NCBI GenBank assembly: GCA_025084515.1
Contig: JAJAGP010002002.1
Coordinates: 62,001 to 126,000 of the forward strand
Length of the DNA: 64,000 nucleotides
Direction: 5' to 3'
Source of the DNA: Ancistrus triradiatus
Taxonomy: Eukaryota > Chordata > Actinopteri > Siluriformes > Loricariidae
Positions within the stretch are counted from its first letter, which is position 1; each line of letters starts with the position of its first letter. Positions 36,491 through 47,744 of the stretch are shown one piece after another. Position numbers and translations under genes: made by a program. The notes below the pieces were generated by a model. The model searched no databases. It was not told the DNA's origin and was given only the letters and a program-made list of their open reading frames with translations.

Positions 36491-37859
36491 TCAGTTGGTG
36501 GCGCTATTCTGGCCAACTCTACTGTCGCTGAACGCCTTGGCCACGGCTCCAATCAGGCCCATGTACTCCTGGAAGCTGACCTTCCCGTCATCGTTGTCGT
36601 CCATGCGTTTTATCAGCTTGTCCACCGCTGTTTCGTTACCTGTGTTCTTTTACAGAAAAGAAAGACGGTTAATTAGTAAGCATCAGACTGTTACCAACAA
36701 CAAATCATAAGACACTGGCCATATATAATTATTAATCTCTGTCTTTATTAGAATACAACCAGAAAACAGGAAATTTGGACTCTGTATTAAAAAGCGGAAA
36801 ACAAATCAGAAAAACAGATTCTACAGGCTACAGTGGTAAGTATTTAGCAGGACCTCCTCTTACAATTAGGCAATAGCACCATCTGGCAGATTCATTGGGA
36901 TGCCAAGTTGACCCGTCTACAGTCTCAAGAAGCTTGATCAGGAATGGGTTTTTTGGAAGGACAGCAGCCAATAAACCACTTTTTTGGAAGAGGACCAGGG
37001 TGAAAATTCTAACACATGCTAACACTCACAAAGATTGGTATTAAGATCAGTGGATGAAAATTATGGAGTGACGAATACAAGTTTGAAATGTGTGGGTCCA
37101 ATCTTCAACAATATGTTATACATGGCCATTATACCATTGTTAAAACAACAAATTTAATGGTGGCCTAACATTTTTGCACAGTAATGTATGACAAAAGGAT
37201 ATGAAAGATATACAAGACAGAGGACTAGTATTAGAAAAAACCCAAAAAGTATGGCAGTTATACAGTAAAGTGAAAATGAAAGTGAAGGCTGTTAGGCAGA
37301 AAGAAGAGACTATCGTTTCTTTAACAGTTAGAACATTATCTACTTCCACCATTTTCTCGATCCACGTTCACTATAGCAGGTTAGGTTTTTTTCCCTGCAT
37401 ATCCTTGACAGAGATACACCCTGGACTGCACCACCTGACATTCACATTACAAGTCTGAGCCTGGGTTCAAACCTGGGGCTTGAGGTTGAGGTTTCCAGCA
37501 GTACACTATGCAACACCCCTAAGCCACAAAAGCAGGTTAGCGCACTGGATTAATTAGGGGATTAAAATACCCAATATAACAAGTAACAAGAATTCAGATA
37601 GTGGAAGGGTAATTGGGTTATGACTACATTATGACCTATTAGTAGTGTTTTAAAGTGTTTCCAGGATTCATTACACTTCAGCTCAGCTTACGTTTATTCA
37701 AACAAGCCTGACTTTGTACTGTGTAGTGTGGATACGCACTGTCAAGACATTCCCCAGATTCTTACTGAGGAACTTTTGGAAACTCTTCTTGTCGAGACTG
37801 TCCTTCCCACGGGCTGCAGTCAGGAACTGCCCAACCACGGTCTTGATGGCTCCCTCCAT
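36491..37859 (-). CDS. S100 protein, S100A13/A14/A16-like, copy 1
   Basis: Two coding exons on the minus strand: 37859-37740 (40 codons, ending NVLT before donor GTGCGT) and 36646-36491. The product has 91 residues. The N-terminal pseudo-EF-hand is 'ARGKDSLDKKSFQKFLSKNL'. The second EF-hand 'DDNDDGKVSFQE' keeps the 12-residue canonical loop, so it should bind calcium. The helix 'YMGLIGAVAKAF' follows. The 'GRKDSL...LIGELAK' style of human S100A13/A16 is the closest I recall, and those genes neighbour S100A1 in mammals. The acceptor 'tttcacaccag' 2 nt before the ATG suggests a further non-coding 5' exon that I could not locate. The single intron contains a Tc1-type relic. The best-matching paralogue is uncertain. 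Confidence 0.9.
36710..37190. mobile_element. Decayed Tc1/mariner-type element in an S100 intron
   Basis: The right end 'taatggtggcctaacatttttgcacagtaatgta' is the degenerate right TIR of the 5,719 family. The left TIR is lost but its inner neighbour 'attagaatacaaccagaaaa' is present. The interior has the same blocks, including 'ctcacaaagattgg'. Confidence 0.8.
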
Positions 37860-38499
37860 ATCTGGTGTGAAACAAAGAAAGGGTTAATAAGACAAGAGGA
37901 TAAAGCTATACAGTCGGAAGCGTCATTTTGTTAGCGTCTGCTTTTCCACGGAGTGGAGTATTCGGATTTGAAGTTTGTACTGTGTGCATTTTTAGCACTA
38001 ATGCTGTCCCAATAGGACAAAGACAAGCAAAGACAAGGTGATCCAAAGATGACGGCAGTTAGAAGCTCCTGGTGATAACGTGACACTATGCGTATTCATT
38101 CCACTTCACTCTAAATTTATGAAAGACACAAATGAAAGCTGCCATGCTCTGTTACTCCTGAATGAGATCCAAGACCAAGTTGAGTGAGAGTTTTACTTTA
38201 TTCTGTCTCCATATCCAGCATAGCTTCCTGCCTTTTAGACATCGCTCTCAAAGTGCTACCATGTTCTCACAGCATGGCTAATCCATGTGCCATCTATCTG
38301 AAATAAGAACTAATTCTGATTACCATCATACAGAGTCATACATATGTAATTAGCTTTTAAAGAGCTCGGGCAGTTTATTAATTACCTGTGAGAAAAAATG
38401 TGGAGAAATAAAACTGCCCCTTCAATGTCACATGTCTAGCATTCTAGCTTAGCTGGAAAAGCTCACTGGATGCTACCTAGCTTGTTTTGTCAACAGAGT

Positions 38500-38633
38500 T
38501 ACATTGAGAGTGCAGACAAATGGTGTTTGAATGCTTTATTTCTGTACCACACCGTACACAAAGTGCAAAATAAATGATCCATAAAATTCTAGTTATAATG
38601 CCAATTTAACATCAGTGCTCATTTACACTATAC
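38500..38633 (-). other. Distal 3' UTR and poly(A) signal of the third S100 gene
   Basis: A TTTATT on the plus strand near 38,535 gives AATAAA on the minus strand. The text around it ('tttgaatgctttatt', 'acaaagtgcaaaa', 'aacatcagtgctcattt') parallels 36,150-36,230 at the end of the second S100 gene. The coding end at 39,434 is separated from it by the inserted element 38,634-39,215. Confidence 0.5.
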
Positions 38634-39215
38634 AGTGGAACCTCGGAATTTGAACGCCTCTACACTCAAACAATTCAGACATCGAATGGTCCGTTTGATT
38701 TTTGTTTTCCCCCCAAATTCTAACAAAAATTCAGGCTTCAAACATCGGCACCCTAAATAATCACTCAGTGGTGCAATATTACAAAGATAATGCATGTAAT
38801 CCGGTTCGGTTGGTGGTAATAATGCCCCACCGGTATGCCAATCACCATAAAACCCAAAAGAAGAAGAACTTGGGCTCAATCCTGTTATTTCATTATTATA
38901 TTATGTACATTTATATTATATTAGTCTACAGGTGTGATTTCAGACCCCTTCAGTCTCAGCACCGCTGTCCTAGTGATAATAATACGTTCGCCTCGATGGC
39001 TATAGTTTCTCTTTATTTTCACTTCTTTCATGTATGTATTGTTTATTATTGCTGTACTACTTTCATTTGCTTTATTCATGCTTTTAATCATTCTTTAAAT
39101 AAAACAAACATCTGGGAGTCGGGAACGGATTAATTCTATTTCCACTACATCTTATGGGAAAATTTGATTTAGACTTTCCGAAAGCAATGAAGCTCAAATT
39201 TTGAGATTCCACTGT
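38634..39215. mobile_element. TIR element of the 'cagtggaacctcggaatttgaac' family, long copy
   Basis: Left end 'acagtggaacctcggaatttgaacgcc', right end 'aaattttgagattccactgta', about 580 bp. There are no transposase motifs. This is the longest copy of the family in the window. Confidence 0.8.
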
Positions 39216-39433
39216 ATTATGTTTAACAAAGAAGTGTGTCGTTCAAGCATGTAGTCTATTAAATGTCACATTTGTGCGGTAAATTCACATTTGATAACAC
39301 GTCATTTCACACTAAACATCTGGCATGAAGATTCGTATACCCATGCAGAAAAAAGCTGCTAGCAGCTATAGAGATATATTTTTGAATTACGCAAAGGCAA
39401 TTTCATGCAGAAGGTGGATGTTGACGTCGTGGC

Positions 39434-40586
39434 TCAGTTGATACCCTGTCTTTGCAATCTAAGAGTTTCCTCGCTCATTTGCTGGGCCAGAGCGCTGATC
39501 AGGTTCAGGTACTCCTGGAAGCTGACATTGCTGCCGTCCGTCTTGTTCATCAACCGTTTCATCGCTTCGCCATCCTCTACATTCTTTCATACAAAAGGAA
39601 GAAAATTAGTAACTGCTTCGGAATCTCATGGCTGAGAAATGTGTGACAAGCATATAAGGTCGAGGACCGGCATTCATTTCACTGTAACGCTGATCTGAAA
39701 AAGACCCCATCTCCATCCTGAGGAGCACCGAAACTCAGGAACCTGGGAGAAACTCTATGGAGTACAAACTACTGCTTAAGAGCACCAGTAACCAAAAGAT
39801 ATGAAGGAGCACCTCGACTAAATGGTGCTCAGCTCCATAACTGACAGACTTCACTTAGGAACAGAACCAGGGTTCCCCATCATAGGGAACCAGTGCTCTA
39901 GCTATGGAACCACTGGTTCTAGGTCTTCTTCTCGATCACTGACACCGTTAAGTCCAGGGTATTGCGCTCTATCCGGATCAGCATCAGTGGATGCCAAGCA
40001 GGAGTGTCCTTAGAACTTGGAGTGAACATAATGGTACAGAAAAAAATTCCTCCAAATGGTGGAGCTAAGCAGTTCAAAATCAGGAATAAAGAGGAACCTC
40101 GGAATTCAAACGCTCCTATATTTGAACGGTCCTTCCAAATTTGTATGCACCCAAATTCAAACACAAAGTCAGTACATCGGCAAAACCTGAACGCGTACGA
40201 CCCAGCCTCTGAACAATCCGAATTCCAATGGGCTTCAGAAGCACTTAAGTTTGAATTCTGAGGTTCCTTGACAGCTGAGCTGTTCTAAAGGCATGGGTTT
40301 TAATTTAGGTAGTCAGTGACAAAAGTCTCTGTACGTTTCAGTGAAGCCCTATTCAGTCAGGACGACTTTTACATGAGAAGGAGCGATTCTGTCATTTTCA
40401 CCAGAGTTATCGCTGCACTCTGTATTGTCACAACCCTCAGAAGTGTGGACACAAAAAGTCACTTACTGTCATTAAAAAGGCCAGATGCTTTTTAACGAGC
40501 CGATGGAATTTATTCCACTCAAGGCTCTCCCGCCCTTTAGCCTCGTCATCGAAAGTCTTAACCATGGTCATTATGGCGTCCTCCAT
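39434..40586 (-). CDS. S100 protein, copy 2, with a shortened second EF-hand
   Basis: Two coding exons on the minus strand, 40586-40467 (exactly 40 codons, as in copy 1) and 39583-39434, giving 89 residues. The start 'MEDAIMTMVKTF' parallels 'MEGAIKTVVGQF' of copy 1, and 'NVSFQEYLNLISALAQQM' parallels 'KVSFQEYMGLIGAVAKAF'. The second EF-hand loop is 'KTDGSNVSFQE', one residue shorter than the canonical loop and with fewer acidic ligands, so calcium binding there is doubtful. Both splice borders are good (ACA/GTAAGT; aaag/AAT). The conserved frame argues for a working gene, probably one that acts without calcium at this site, as is known for S100A10 and S100A14 (family knowledge, inference here). 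Confidence 0.87.
40088..40270. mobile_element. Short copy of the 'aacctcggaatt' TIR family in an S100 intron
   Basis: Left end 'aggaacctcggaattcaaacgc', right end 'aagtttgaattctgaggttcctt', inverted relatives. The outer 'cagt' bases have decayed. Confidence 0.75.
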
Positions 40587-40589
40587 CTT

Positions 40590-42290
40590 TGGCTGATACA
40601 AAGAAAAGTTGATTTAGACTGACAGGACAGATTTCTGACTTTAGTCAAATGCAAAGTCAAACAGAGATACTCGGACGAACGAGATTGATTCGAGATAAAA
40701 CATATTGCTAAAAACACCAGTCACGGGGCACTCTTGGTCTGTGTCACATGACCACTGACCCAGCCCCCCGATCTGAAGGAGCTCCGGAAATTTAGGAGGT
40801 GGACCACAAACACGCATTCACATAGATGATGATATCGACTGGTGCCAGGAACCACTTCGTATTCAACTTCGAACTCAGTAGGTAGAGCACCGATTTACAG
40901 TGCTGAGCTACCCCTGTTTGGATCCCCATTCTGGTGAGTCATGTTACAGGAAAAGAGCTCACGGTCATAGAAGTCAGATGTGGTTCCTGGCACCAAGATT
41001 CTACTAGTTGTGTGGGTGCCTGGAGTTTGGTGACGCCCTTACCAGAGGCTCGTAATGTTCTTGGGTTTGTGGTCATGTGCCACATATCCGGGTGTCCAGT
41101 GAGAAAAATACTGGAATACTTTGTAAAGACCAGGGAACTAACATAAGGATTCGTAAAAGTGTGGAACAGGAGGGTAGATATGGAAATCCAGCGGTCTGGA
41201 TGCCCCTGCCCTCTGAAGAGCTGGAGGTCGGCGATGGGGTGTAGGGGGTGGTGAGCTGGGGAGTGCGGTGACGCTAGAAAGCGGGATGGAGGAGAAGAGA
41301 ATGGGACACTGAGACACAATGGAACTTGTGATCTTGAGCAGACACTCGATCTTCTCGGGCCACCAGCAGGGTCTGAGCTCGTGTTACCTGAGGGTTTGCC
41401 TGCTAGCTGTCTGTTACAGTCTTAATCCTCTTAACAGCACACACACATACACACGCATATACAATACGTACATGGATAACCCCCCCCAACACAGACACAC
41501 AGAAACAATGAAGCAATCAAGGGAACCTTAATATTGTAGCATCCATGTAATATTGTCGGACGCAGAATAATTCATGATCTAATTTGGGATCAGTGGAAGA
41601 CCGTGCAGCCAGAAGGCACATGCATAATGAATGCACAACAACTTGGTAATAACAGAGCAAGCTGAACAAATGCACGTAAGAGTACTGCTCGGCTTGAAAC
41701 TGCACACACACACAAACAGACACACCTATGTGGGGGAGTTTATGATGAAAACAAGTGGTTTGACCCTAGTATATCATCACACACAGCATTATTTTCTTGT
41801 GCCCTGTTGTTTTTTTTATGGGGGTGGGTGGGCAATTATAACTCGGTTTCTGAGGGGTGTGGCTGCAATTCACGGACCCACCACCGGAGGCGTAGGCTGG
41901 ACGGTGCATGGATCATCACCCAGTGGTCGTCTGTGCCAGTTAATTCCAGGTTAGGCTCCGATAGCTGAACCGAGCTTTGCAGTTGCGCTCGATCCAACGC
42001 TCGAGCGTTGTTCGGTTTGGCTTGTCCGGTAAGAGCGCAAGTTTGAATGCTGGGTGGAGACTGAAGTGAAAGGCAGATGGTGCATTTAAGGAAACCCGCC
42101 CTATCCACTGTCCCTCCAAATGCACCCAGTGAATTCCAAATAAGGCTGCAGACCCTCCCTGACGACCCTGACCAGGATAAGTAGGGATAAAACAGGATGC
42201 TTTGCTTGACTACCAAACTTTATTTTATAACTCAATGAACCTCAATCAAGCAGTTCATTTACTTGGAAAGGTTTTATATAACTATATAAA
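40590..42290. other. Intergenic stretch upstream of the S100 group
   Basis: Holds a CA-rich stretch near 41,430-41,510. No exon is recognised. It may contain the non-coding first exon of the third S100 gene, but I could not pick one out. Confidence 0.4.
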
Positions 42291-42293
42291 GTG

Positions 42294-44012
42294 GGGCAAA
42301 AAGTATTTAGTCAGCCACTGATTGTGCAAGTTCTCCTACTTAGAAAGATGAGAGGGGTCTGTAATTTCCATCATAGGTACATTTGAGAAAAAAAATCCAG
42401 GAAATCACATTGTAGGAGTTTTAAAGAATTTAATTGTAAATTATGGTGGAAAACAAGTATTCGGTCAGTAACAAAAGTTCAACTCAGTACTTTGTAACAT
42501 AACCTTTGTTGACAATGACAGAGGTCAAACGTTTCCTGTAAGTCTTCACCAGGTTGGCACACACTGTAGCTGGTATTTTGGCCCATTCCTCCATGCAGAT
42601 CTCCTCTAGAGCAGTGATGTTTTGGGGCAACACACGGACTTTCAACTCCCTCCACACATTTTCTATGGGCTTCAGGTCTGGAGACTGGCTAGGCCACTCC
42701 AGAAACCTTGAAATGCTTTTTACGGAGCCACTCCTTCATTCAGTGTGTTTGGGATCATTGTCATGCTGGAAGGACCCGGCCCACGTTCCATCTTCAGTGC
42801 TCTCACTGATGGAAGGAGGTTTTGGCTTAAAAATCTCACGATACATGGCCTCGTTCATTCTTCCCTTAACACGGATCAGTCGTCCTGTCCCCTCTGCAGA
42901 AAAACAGCCCCAAAGCATGATGTTTCCTCCACCCCATGCTTCACAGTAAGGTATGGTGTTCTTGGGTTGCAACTTTAGCATTCTTCTTCCTCCAGTTTGA
43001 GTTTTTACCAAAAAGTTCTATTTTGGTTTCATCTGACCACATGATATTCTCCCAATCCTCTTCTGGATCATCCATATGCTCTCTGGCAAACTTCAGACGG
43101 GCCTGGACATGTACTGGCTTAAGCAGGGGGGCACGCCTGGCACTGCCAGGATCTGAGTCCCCCTCGGCGTAGTGTGTTACTGATGGTAGCCTTTGTTACT
43201 TTGGTCCCAGCTCTCTGCAGGTCATTCATGAGGTCCCTCCGTGTAGTAATGGGATTTTTGCTCACTGTTCTCATGATCATTTTGACCCCACGGGATGAGA
43301 TCTTGCGTGGAGCCCCAGATTGAGGGAGATTATCAATGGCTTTGCATGTCTTCCATTTTCTTACAATTGCTCCAACAGTTGATTTATTCACACCAACCTG
43401 CTTGCCTATTGTAGGTAACGAGTAGAGGACAGAAGAGCTTTTTAAAGAAGAAGTTGTCTGTGAGAGCCTGAAATCTTGCAATTATCTTGCAGAAATGATC
43501 AATGGTCTTGTATGTCTTACAATTGCTCCCACAGTGGATTTATTCACACCAACCTGCTTGCCTATTGTAGATTCACTCTTTCCAGCCTGGTGCAGGTCTA
43601 CAATTTCCTTCCTGGTGTCCTTCAACAGCTCTTTGGTCTTGGCCATGGTTGAGTTTGGACTCTGACTGTTTGAGGCTGTGGACAGGTGTCTTTTACACAG
43701 ATAATGATGTCAAACAGGTGCCATTAATACAGGTAATGAGTGGAGGACAGAAGAGCTTCTTAAAAAAGAAGTTACAAGTCTGTGAGAGCCAGAAATCTTG
43801 CTTGTTTGTGGGTGACCAAATACTTATTTTCCACCATGATTTACAATTAAAATATTTAAAAATCCTACAATGTGATTTCCTGGATTTTTTTTCTCATTTT
43901 GTCTCTCATACTTGAAGTGTAGCTATGATGAAAATTACAGACCTCTCTCATCTCTCTAAGTAGGAGAACTTGCACAATCAGTGGCTGACTAAGTACTTTT
44001 TTGCCTCACTAT
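42294..44012 (-). mobile_element. Tc1 transposon, dead, transposase on the minus strand
   Basis: The ends 'agtggggcaaaaagtatttagtcagccactgattgtgcaag' and its inverted partner near 43,965-44,012 lie about 1.7 kb apart, with an inner inverted copy 'aaaacaagtattcggtca'/'tgaccaaatacttattttcc'. The minus strand encodes a Tc1 transposase in pieces: DNA-binding part (SKNPITTRRDL near 43,240) and DDE part (GGGNIMLWGCF and NDPKHTE near 42,740-42,930). Frame changes separate the pieces. Part of the N-terminal region (about 43,340-43,450 versus 43,490-43,640) and of the flank ('gtgagagcc...aaatcttgc') appears twice, so there is an internal duplication. Confidence 0.92.
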
Positions 44013-44029
44013 AAATACACCTTCAAACA

Positions 44030-44690
44030 AAGCTCAAAAACACTGAGCGGCCCAGCTGGACACAAGGCAATTATGTGCTACGGGGGGGCACAGGGTAATC
44101 TTATAGGCAACTTTGAGGTAAAATTCCACCTGACAGACGTCAAAGATGCAGCTACGTTGATGCCACCACACCGCAGCGAGTCTATTAACCTAATTAGACT
44201 CAGTGATGGAGAAAAGGCTAAAAAAAAGCCTCCTGATCTTGATGTCCCAAGCTCCCAAAAAAACATGCACTTGAAACATGACGTCATTATGTCCGATCTG
44301 ATCATGGAGCTGGGTGTGACTCCTGCACTCGACTCCTTATACACACAAAATAATCACTGAGAACAGGGGCGCAGCGTCCAGGCCACACAGAAGCCCCGGG
44401 GTAATCAGGACCATTGATCACTTGTGTTTGTGATTAACAAATCGTTAGCGCAGAGAAACTCAAAGCGGTTCTGATGTAATGAGTCCATAAAGCTGCTCAG
44501 AGAGCTTAATCAAGAGCTGAACAGAAGCCATGACCGAGAGGAACGTGGAAACGATACGTCAGAAGATATTCAGCTATTATACCAAGAGTTCTAATGAGCA
44601 TAAGTACGATTTTAGAGCGGCTCATTCAGTTCTGGCTACAGTTTATGAATCTGCAATTCTCATCCTCATCTCTACCTCCTCAATCAGTGG
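44030..44690. other. Intergenic stretch, no gene recognised
   Basis: A 119-codon plus-strand frame at 44,001-44,360 overlaps the Tc1 end and shows no domain or splice logic. I regard it as chance. Confidence 0.4.
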
Positions 44691-44694
44691 TTAG

Positions 44695-45385
44695 GTACAA
44701 ACAAAAAGAGGAAGAAAAACAGTACGAAACAGCAATAATGATTATCATAATAACAAGAGGAGGAAGGAAAAAAATGTACAAAGTAGCCGAGAAAAAAAAA
44801 AGAAAAAAAGAAGTAGACACACAAGAACCTGAGAAGAGAAAAAGCACAAAGAATCTAAACAGTAAGGTAGCAAGTAATAAAAGAAGCAAAAAATAGTAAA
44901 GAAAAAATAAGTAAAGCAGAACAAAATGAGAAAATAATTAAGACAAACACAAAAAAACAAAAAGAACAAAAAGAAAATAAGACAACTAAACAACAAAAAA
45001 TGCAAATAACAAAAAGACGAATAAAAAAGGAAGACCGACCAAAAATAACAATACAAATAACAAGAACAAGACAAAACCAAACACAGAAAGAATGGAAAAG
45101 AAAAGACAAAAATATAACTACACAATACAAACGAATAATGATAAAAGTTTATGAGAAAAAAAAAGTTAAGACTAGAACAAAAAAAGAAAGAAACAGGCCA
45201 AAAACAAAAAGAACTAATTAAAAGGATAACAAGAAACATAAGAACAAAACAAATATGAAAAAGAAAAGGACAATTAAGGGAAAGAATGAGCAGAACAAGG
45301 AATCAGAAATAAGAAAACAGCATGATAAAAGAATAAAACGCAAAAACAAGCAACTGCATGAAGACGACAAATAAAAAAAGAAGAG
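44695..45385. repeat. Strongly A-rich asymmetric tract
   Basis: About 690 bp of nearly pyrimidine-poor top strand ('aaaaag', 'aacaaaa', 'aagaaaa' words) without a fixed period. Long open frames on both strands (Lys-rich on plus, Phe/Leu-rich on minus) follow from the composition. It may be an expanded and decayed poly-A or (AACAAAA)n tract. Confidence 0.85.
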
Positions 45386-45389
45386 AAGA

Positions 45390-46430
45390 AGTGCACATCA
45401 CATCCTCCACACACTCTTTCCATTACTGATTTTGCAGCATGTGGTTTGTGCCAGTGCCAGTGTGTATGAGTGTGTGTGCGGTATTGTGTAACATTGTGTG
45501 AGCGCTCACTTCACTGTGGTCCTGTTGCAATGAAGCCATTGTTTGGGGCGTCGGCAGGACCTGTTCCTCTTGCTCCGTGACTCAGGGGCTTGGCTGAGCT
45601 CGAACACCTGAACCGACATGTTAGGTAAGCTGGCTGCTTTCTCAGGGTGTGGATGCAGTGTGGGCGGGGCACACTGCGTACACCTCATTACTGCATTAAG
45701 CTGCTTGTTGTGTTACTGACACACATCACCAGTTGAATGGACATGAAACAATGCCTTAAATGTCTGCACTGTTATTATAGGGCTCATTAAATACATCACA
45801 GAACAAGTCATACCATATACACAACAGAGCCCAACGTTTGTATAGAGTTAAAATACGTTCAGAATCATGGGTATTACTGGACGCTTGTCCCACTTTGCTG
45901 CCATAACACTGAGCACTGAGAAGGCGTTAGACACAAACTACAGTAACCCCAGTTGGCACTCTAATTCACGTCAAAAGTGTCCATCAAAGCTGGAGAACCA
46001 TTTATGAAAAGTCGACAAGGTGTTCAGGTGAAACCCCACCGCTTGCATATGGACATCCCATGCCTGTACAATAAATAAGACACGTTGAGTACTTTTGCTA
46101 CTCTGCCTACGACTAGGTGTCCTGCAAAGATCACAACATGAGCACACTGGTAGAAATGCTTTATTTGGAGGAAAACATACAAGTATGATCAGCAGTGCTT
46201 TTCTTCAACACAAACACCTGTACATGACAAATAATGATAATAATACGTCCCGTGGAAAGCGTGTCCACCCCGGACGTGTGTAATGCGGGGGCACCACAGG
46301 TCAGAGACACGTCATGCATGGAGACTCGGGAACCCCCCTCTGGAAACAGCGAGGATACTATCTGTATAGAGTGCAACAACTTTGGCTTTTCACAAAAAAG
46401 TGCCAGTGACCAAGAACGCAACTCTGTAAG
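45390..46430. other. Intergenic stretch, no gene recognised
   Basis: 45,880-46,080 loosely resembles the interior of the 9,308 TIR element ('gagaaccatttatgaaaag', 'gtcaaaagtgtcc'). A minus-strand AATAAA at 46,160-46,165 has no coding partner that I could find. A 60-codon minus frame near 45,506-45,688 has no recognised domain. Confidence 0.4.
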
Positions 46431-46434
46431 TGAC

Positions 46435-46600
46435 AGACCTCGGTTTGCCATCGTGGGGATTGAGAGAGCAGTTGATAGAGCACTGGCTCCCAGAGTCTCA
46501 CTGGTTTGATCCCCACCTCTGCCGAAGAGAGGTCTGTCAGTTATGGCATTGCGTTTTGGATCACCTCACCCAAATGCACAGGAAGTCTTTGGAGGCCAGT
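46435..46600 (+). mobile_element. Possible tRNA-headed SINE fragment
   Basis: 'gcagttgatagagcactggctcccagagtctcactggtttgatcccca' has an A/B-box-like layout, but the tail differs from the main SINE family in the window. Confidence 0.45.
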
Positions 46601-47099
46601 ATGGTTTCCTGGCCTCCAAAACTTCATTCCGTACACTTTCACGAACTGTCTGTAACCACTGGACTATTGGTCGGAGTTGCTCACATCACGTGTCGCCAGT
46701 GGTGCTCCCACTTTACAATACAATCCACTGGTGTTTAAGGTTAACTGTGCATTAGTAATTGTGGAGGTATGTCATTATGTAAGGTCGTATCCTGTAGAGA
46801 TTGTGTTAACTCCTCTATTCCAAAGATTTTGGCATCGTCCCAGCAGACCCACTCCTGTTTTTGTACTGTAGCCTACTCAACTATTGTCAAAATTCGTTGT
46901 TAACCGTTAGTGTGTAAACATGTCTTATTTCTGTGGCGGGTTGCGTGAACATTTCTATTTTAGTAACGCGTGGAAAAGTTTGGTCACCTTTCCAAGTCAT
47001 GCCCCGTTGTCTTTTAAGGTAGAACCCATAGCACCAAGGGTGCCCAAAACTTTTGGACAACCGACATGACGAGCCAGGTTTGTTTCAAACTTTACACGA

Positions 47100-47650
47100 C
47101 ACACGTACAGAAAGAAAATCAGATCCTCGCGGCGTGTAATTCTCCGTGTTAAGCTGCTGCGTGTCGAGCACGAAGGAGAAAAGCGGATTTGCTGTGACAC
47201 TGAGCGGAGAAACCGCGCCGCTGAATTAGTAAAGAGCTCAGAGTTTCCAGTTTCTCCTCAGACTGATCGCGTTACTAAGTTTAGGAACCGGACACCTGAA
47301 GAAACGACACCGCGCTCGGGGTCTCACACACACTCAACGCCTCACTGCTTTTGCAGGCTAGGAAAGTTTTCCAAAGTCCATGGCTGTAGTTTTTGCGCAC
47401 GCGTGTTTATCAGCAGGTTAGAACAAAAGTAAAAAGTCACACAAAACAAGGCGAACGGATAGAAATACACAAAAATCAGTACTTACTGTTAACTCTGGAA
47501 GACCTGAAGTTTAGTCCTGCTCTTTTCCTCTGCCTGCTACCCAGCACAACGCCCAAAATGTCTTCCGTGACTCCCAAACTTTCCCAACACACGCGCGCGC
47601 GCACGCGCTTTCTACATTCCTGCACTCAAAGCGAGCTCATTACTCTGTAG
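47100..47650 (-). promoter_or_regulatory. CpG-rich patch with a possible non-coding exon
   Basis: CpG density rises here ('cgcgccgc', 'cacgcgcgcgcgcacgcgc'). On the minus strand 'cttccagagttaaca' is followed by a perfect donor GTAAGTACTG near 47,480, which would fit an untranslated first exon starting near 47,600. No following coding exon is assigned. It might serve the third S100 gene 7 kb downstream (guess). Confidence 0.3.
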
Positions 47651-47744
47651 TTTAGATAAATCTGAGATTTTAGAGAGTAATTTTAACTCCTGCTTGCTGG
47701 AGAAAACATAAGAGAAGCTAAACTCAGTACAATTACCGTCCTTT

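Noticed and set aside
44594..45239. Lys-rich and Phe/Leu-rich frames of 100-164 codons
   Set aside because: Produced by the A-rich tract; no start context, motif or splice signal.
46161..46451. A 96-codon minus-strand frame near a poly(A)-like signal, considered as a fourth S100 gene
   Set aside because: It has no EF-hand motif and no splice-bordered exon, and it overlaps a SINE-like segment.
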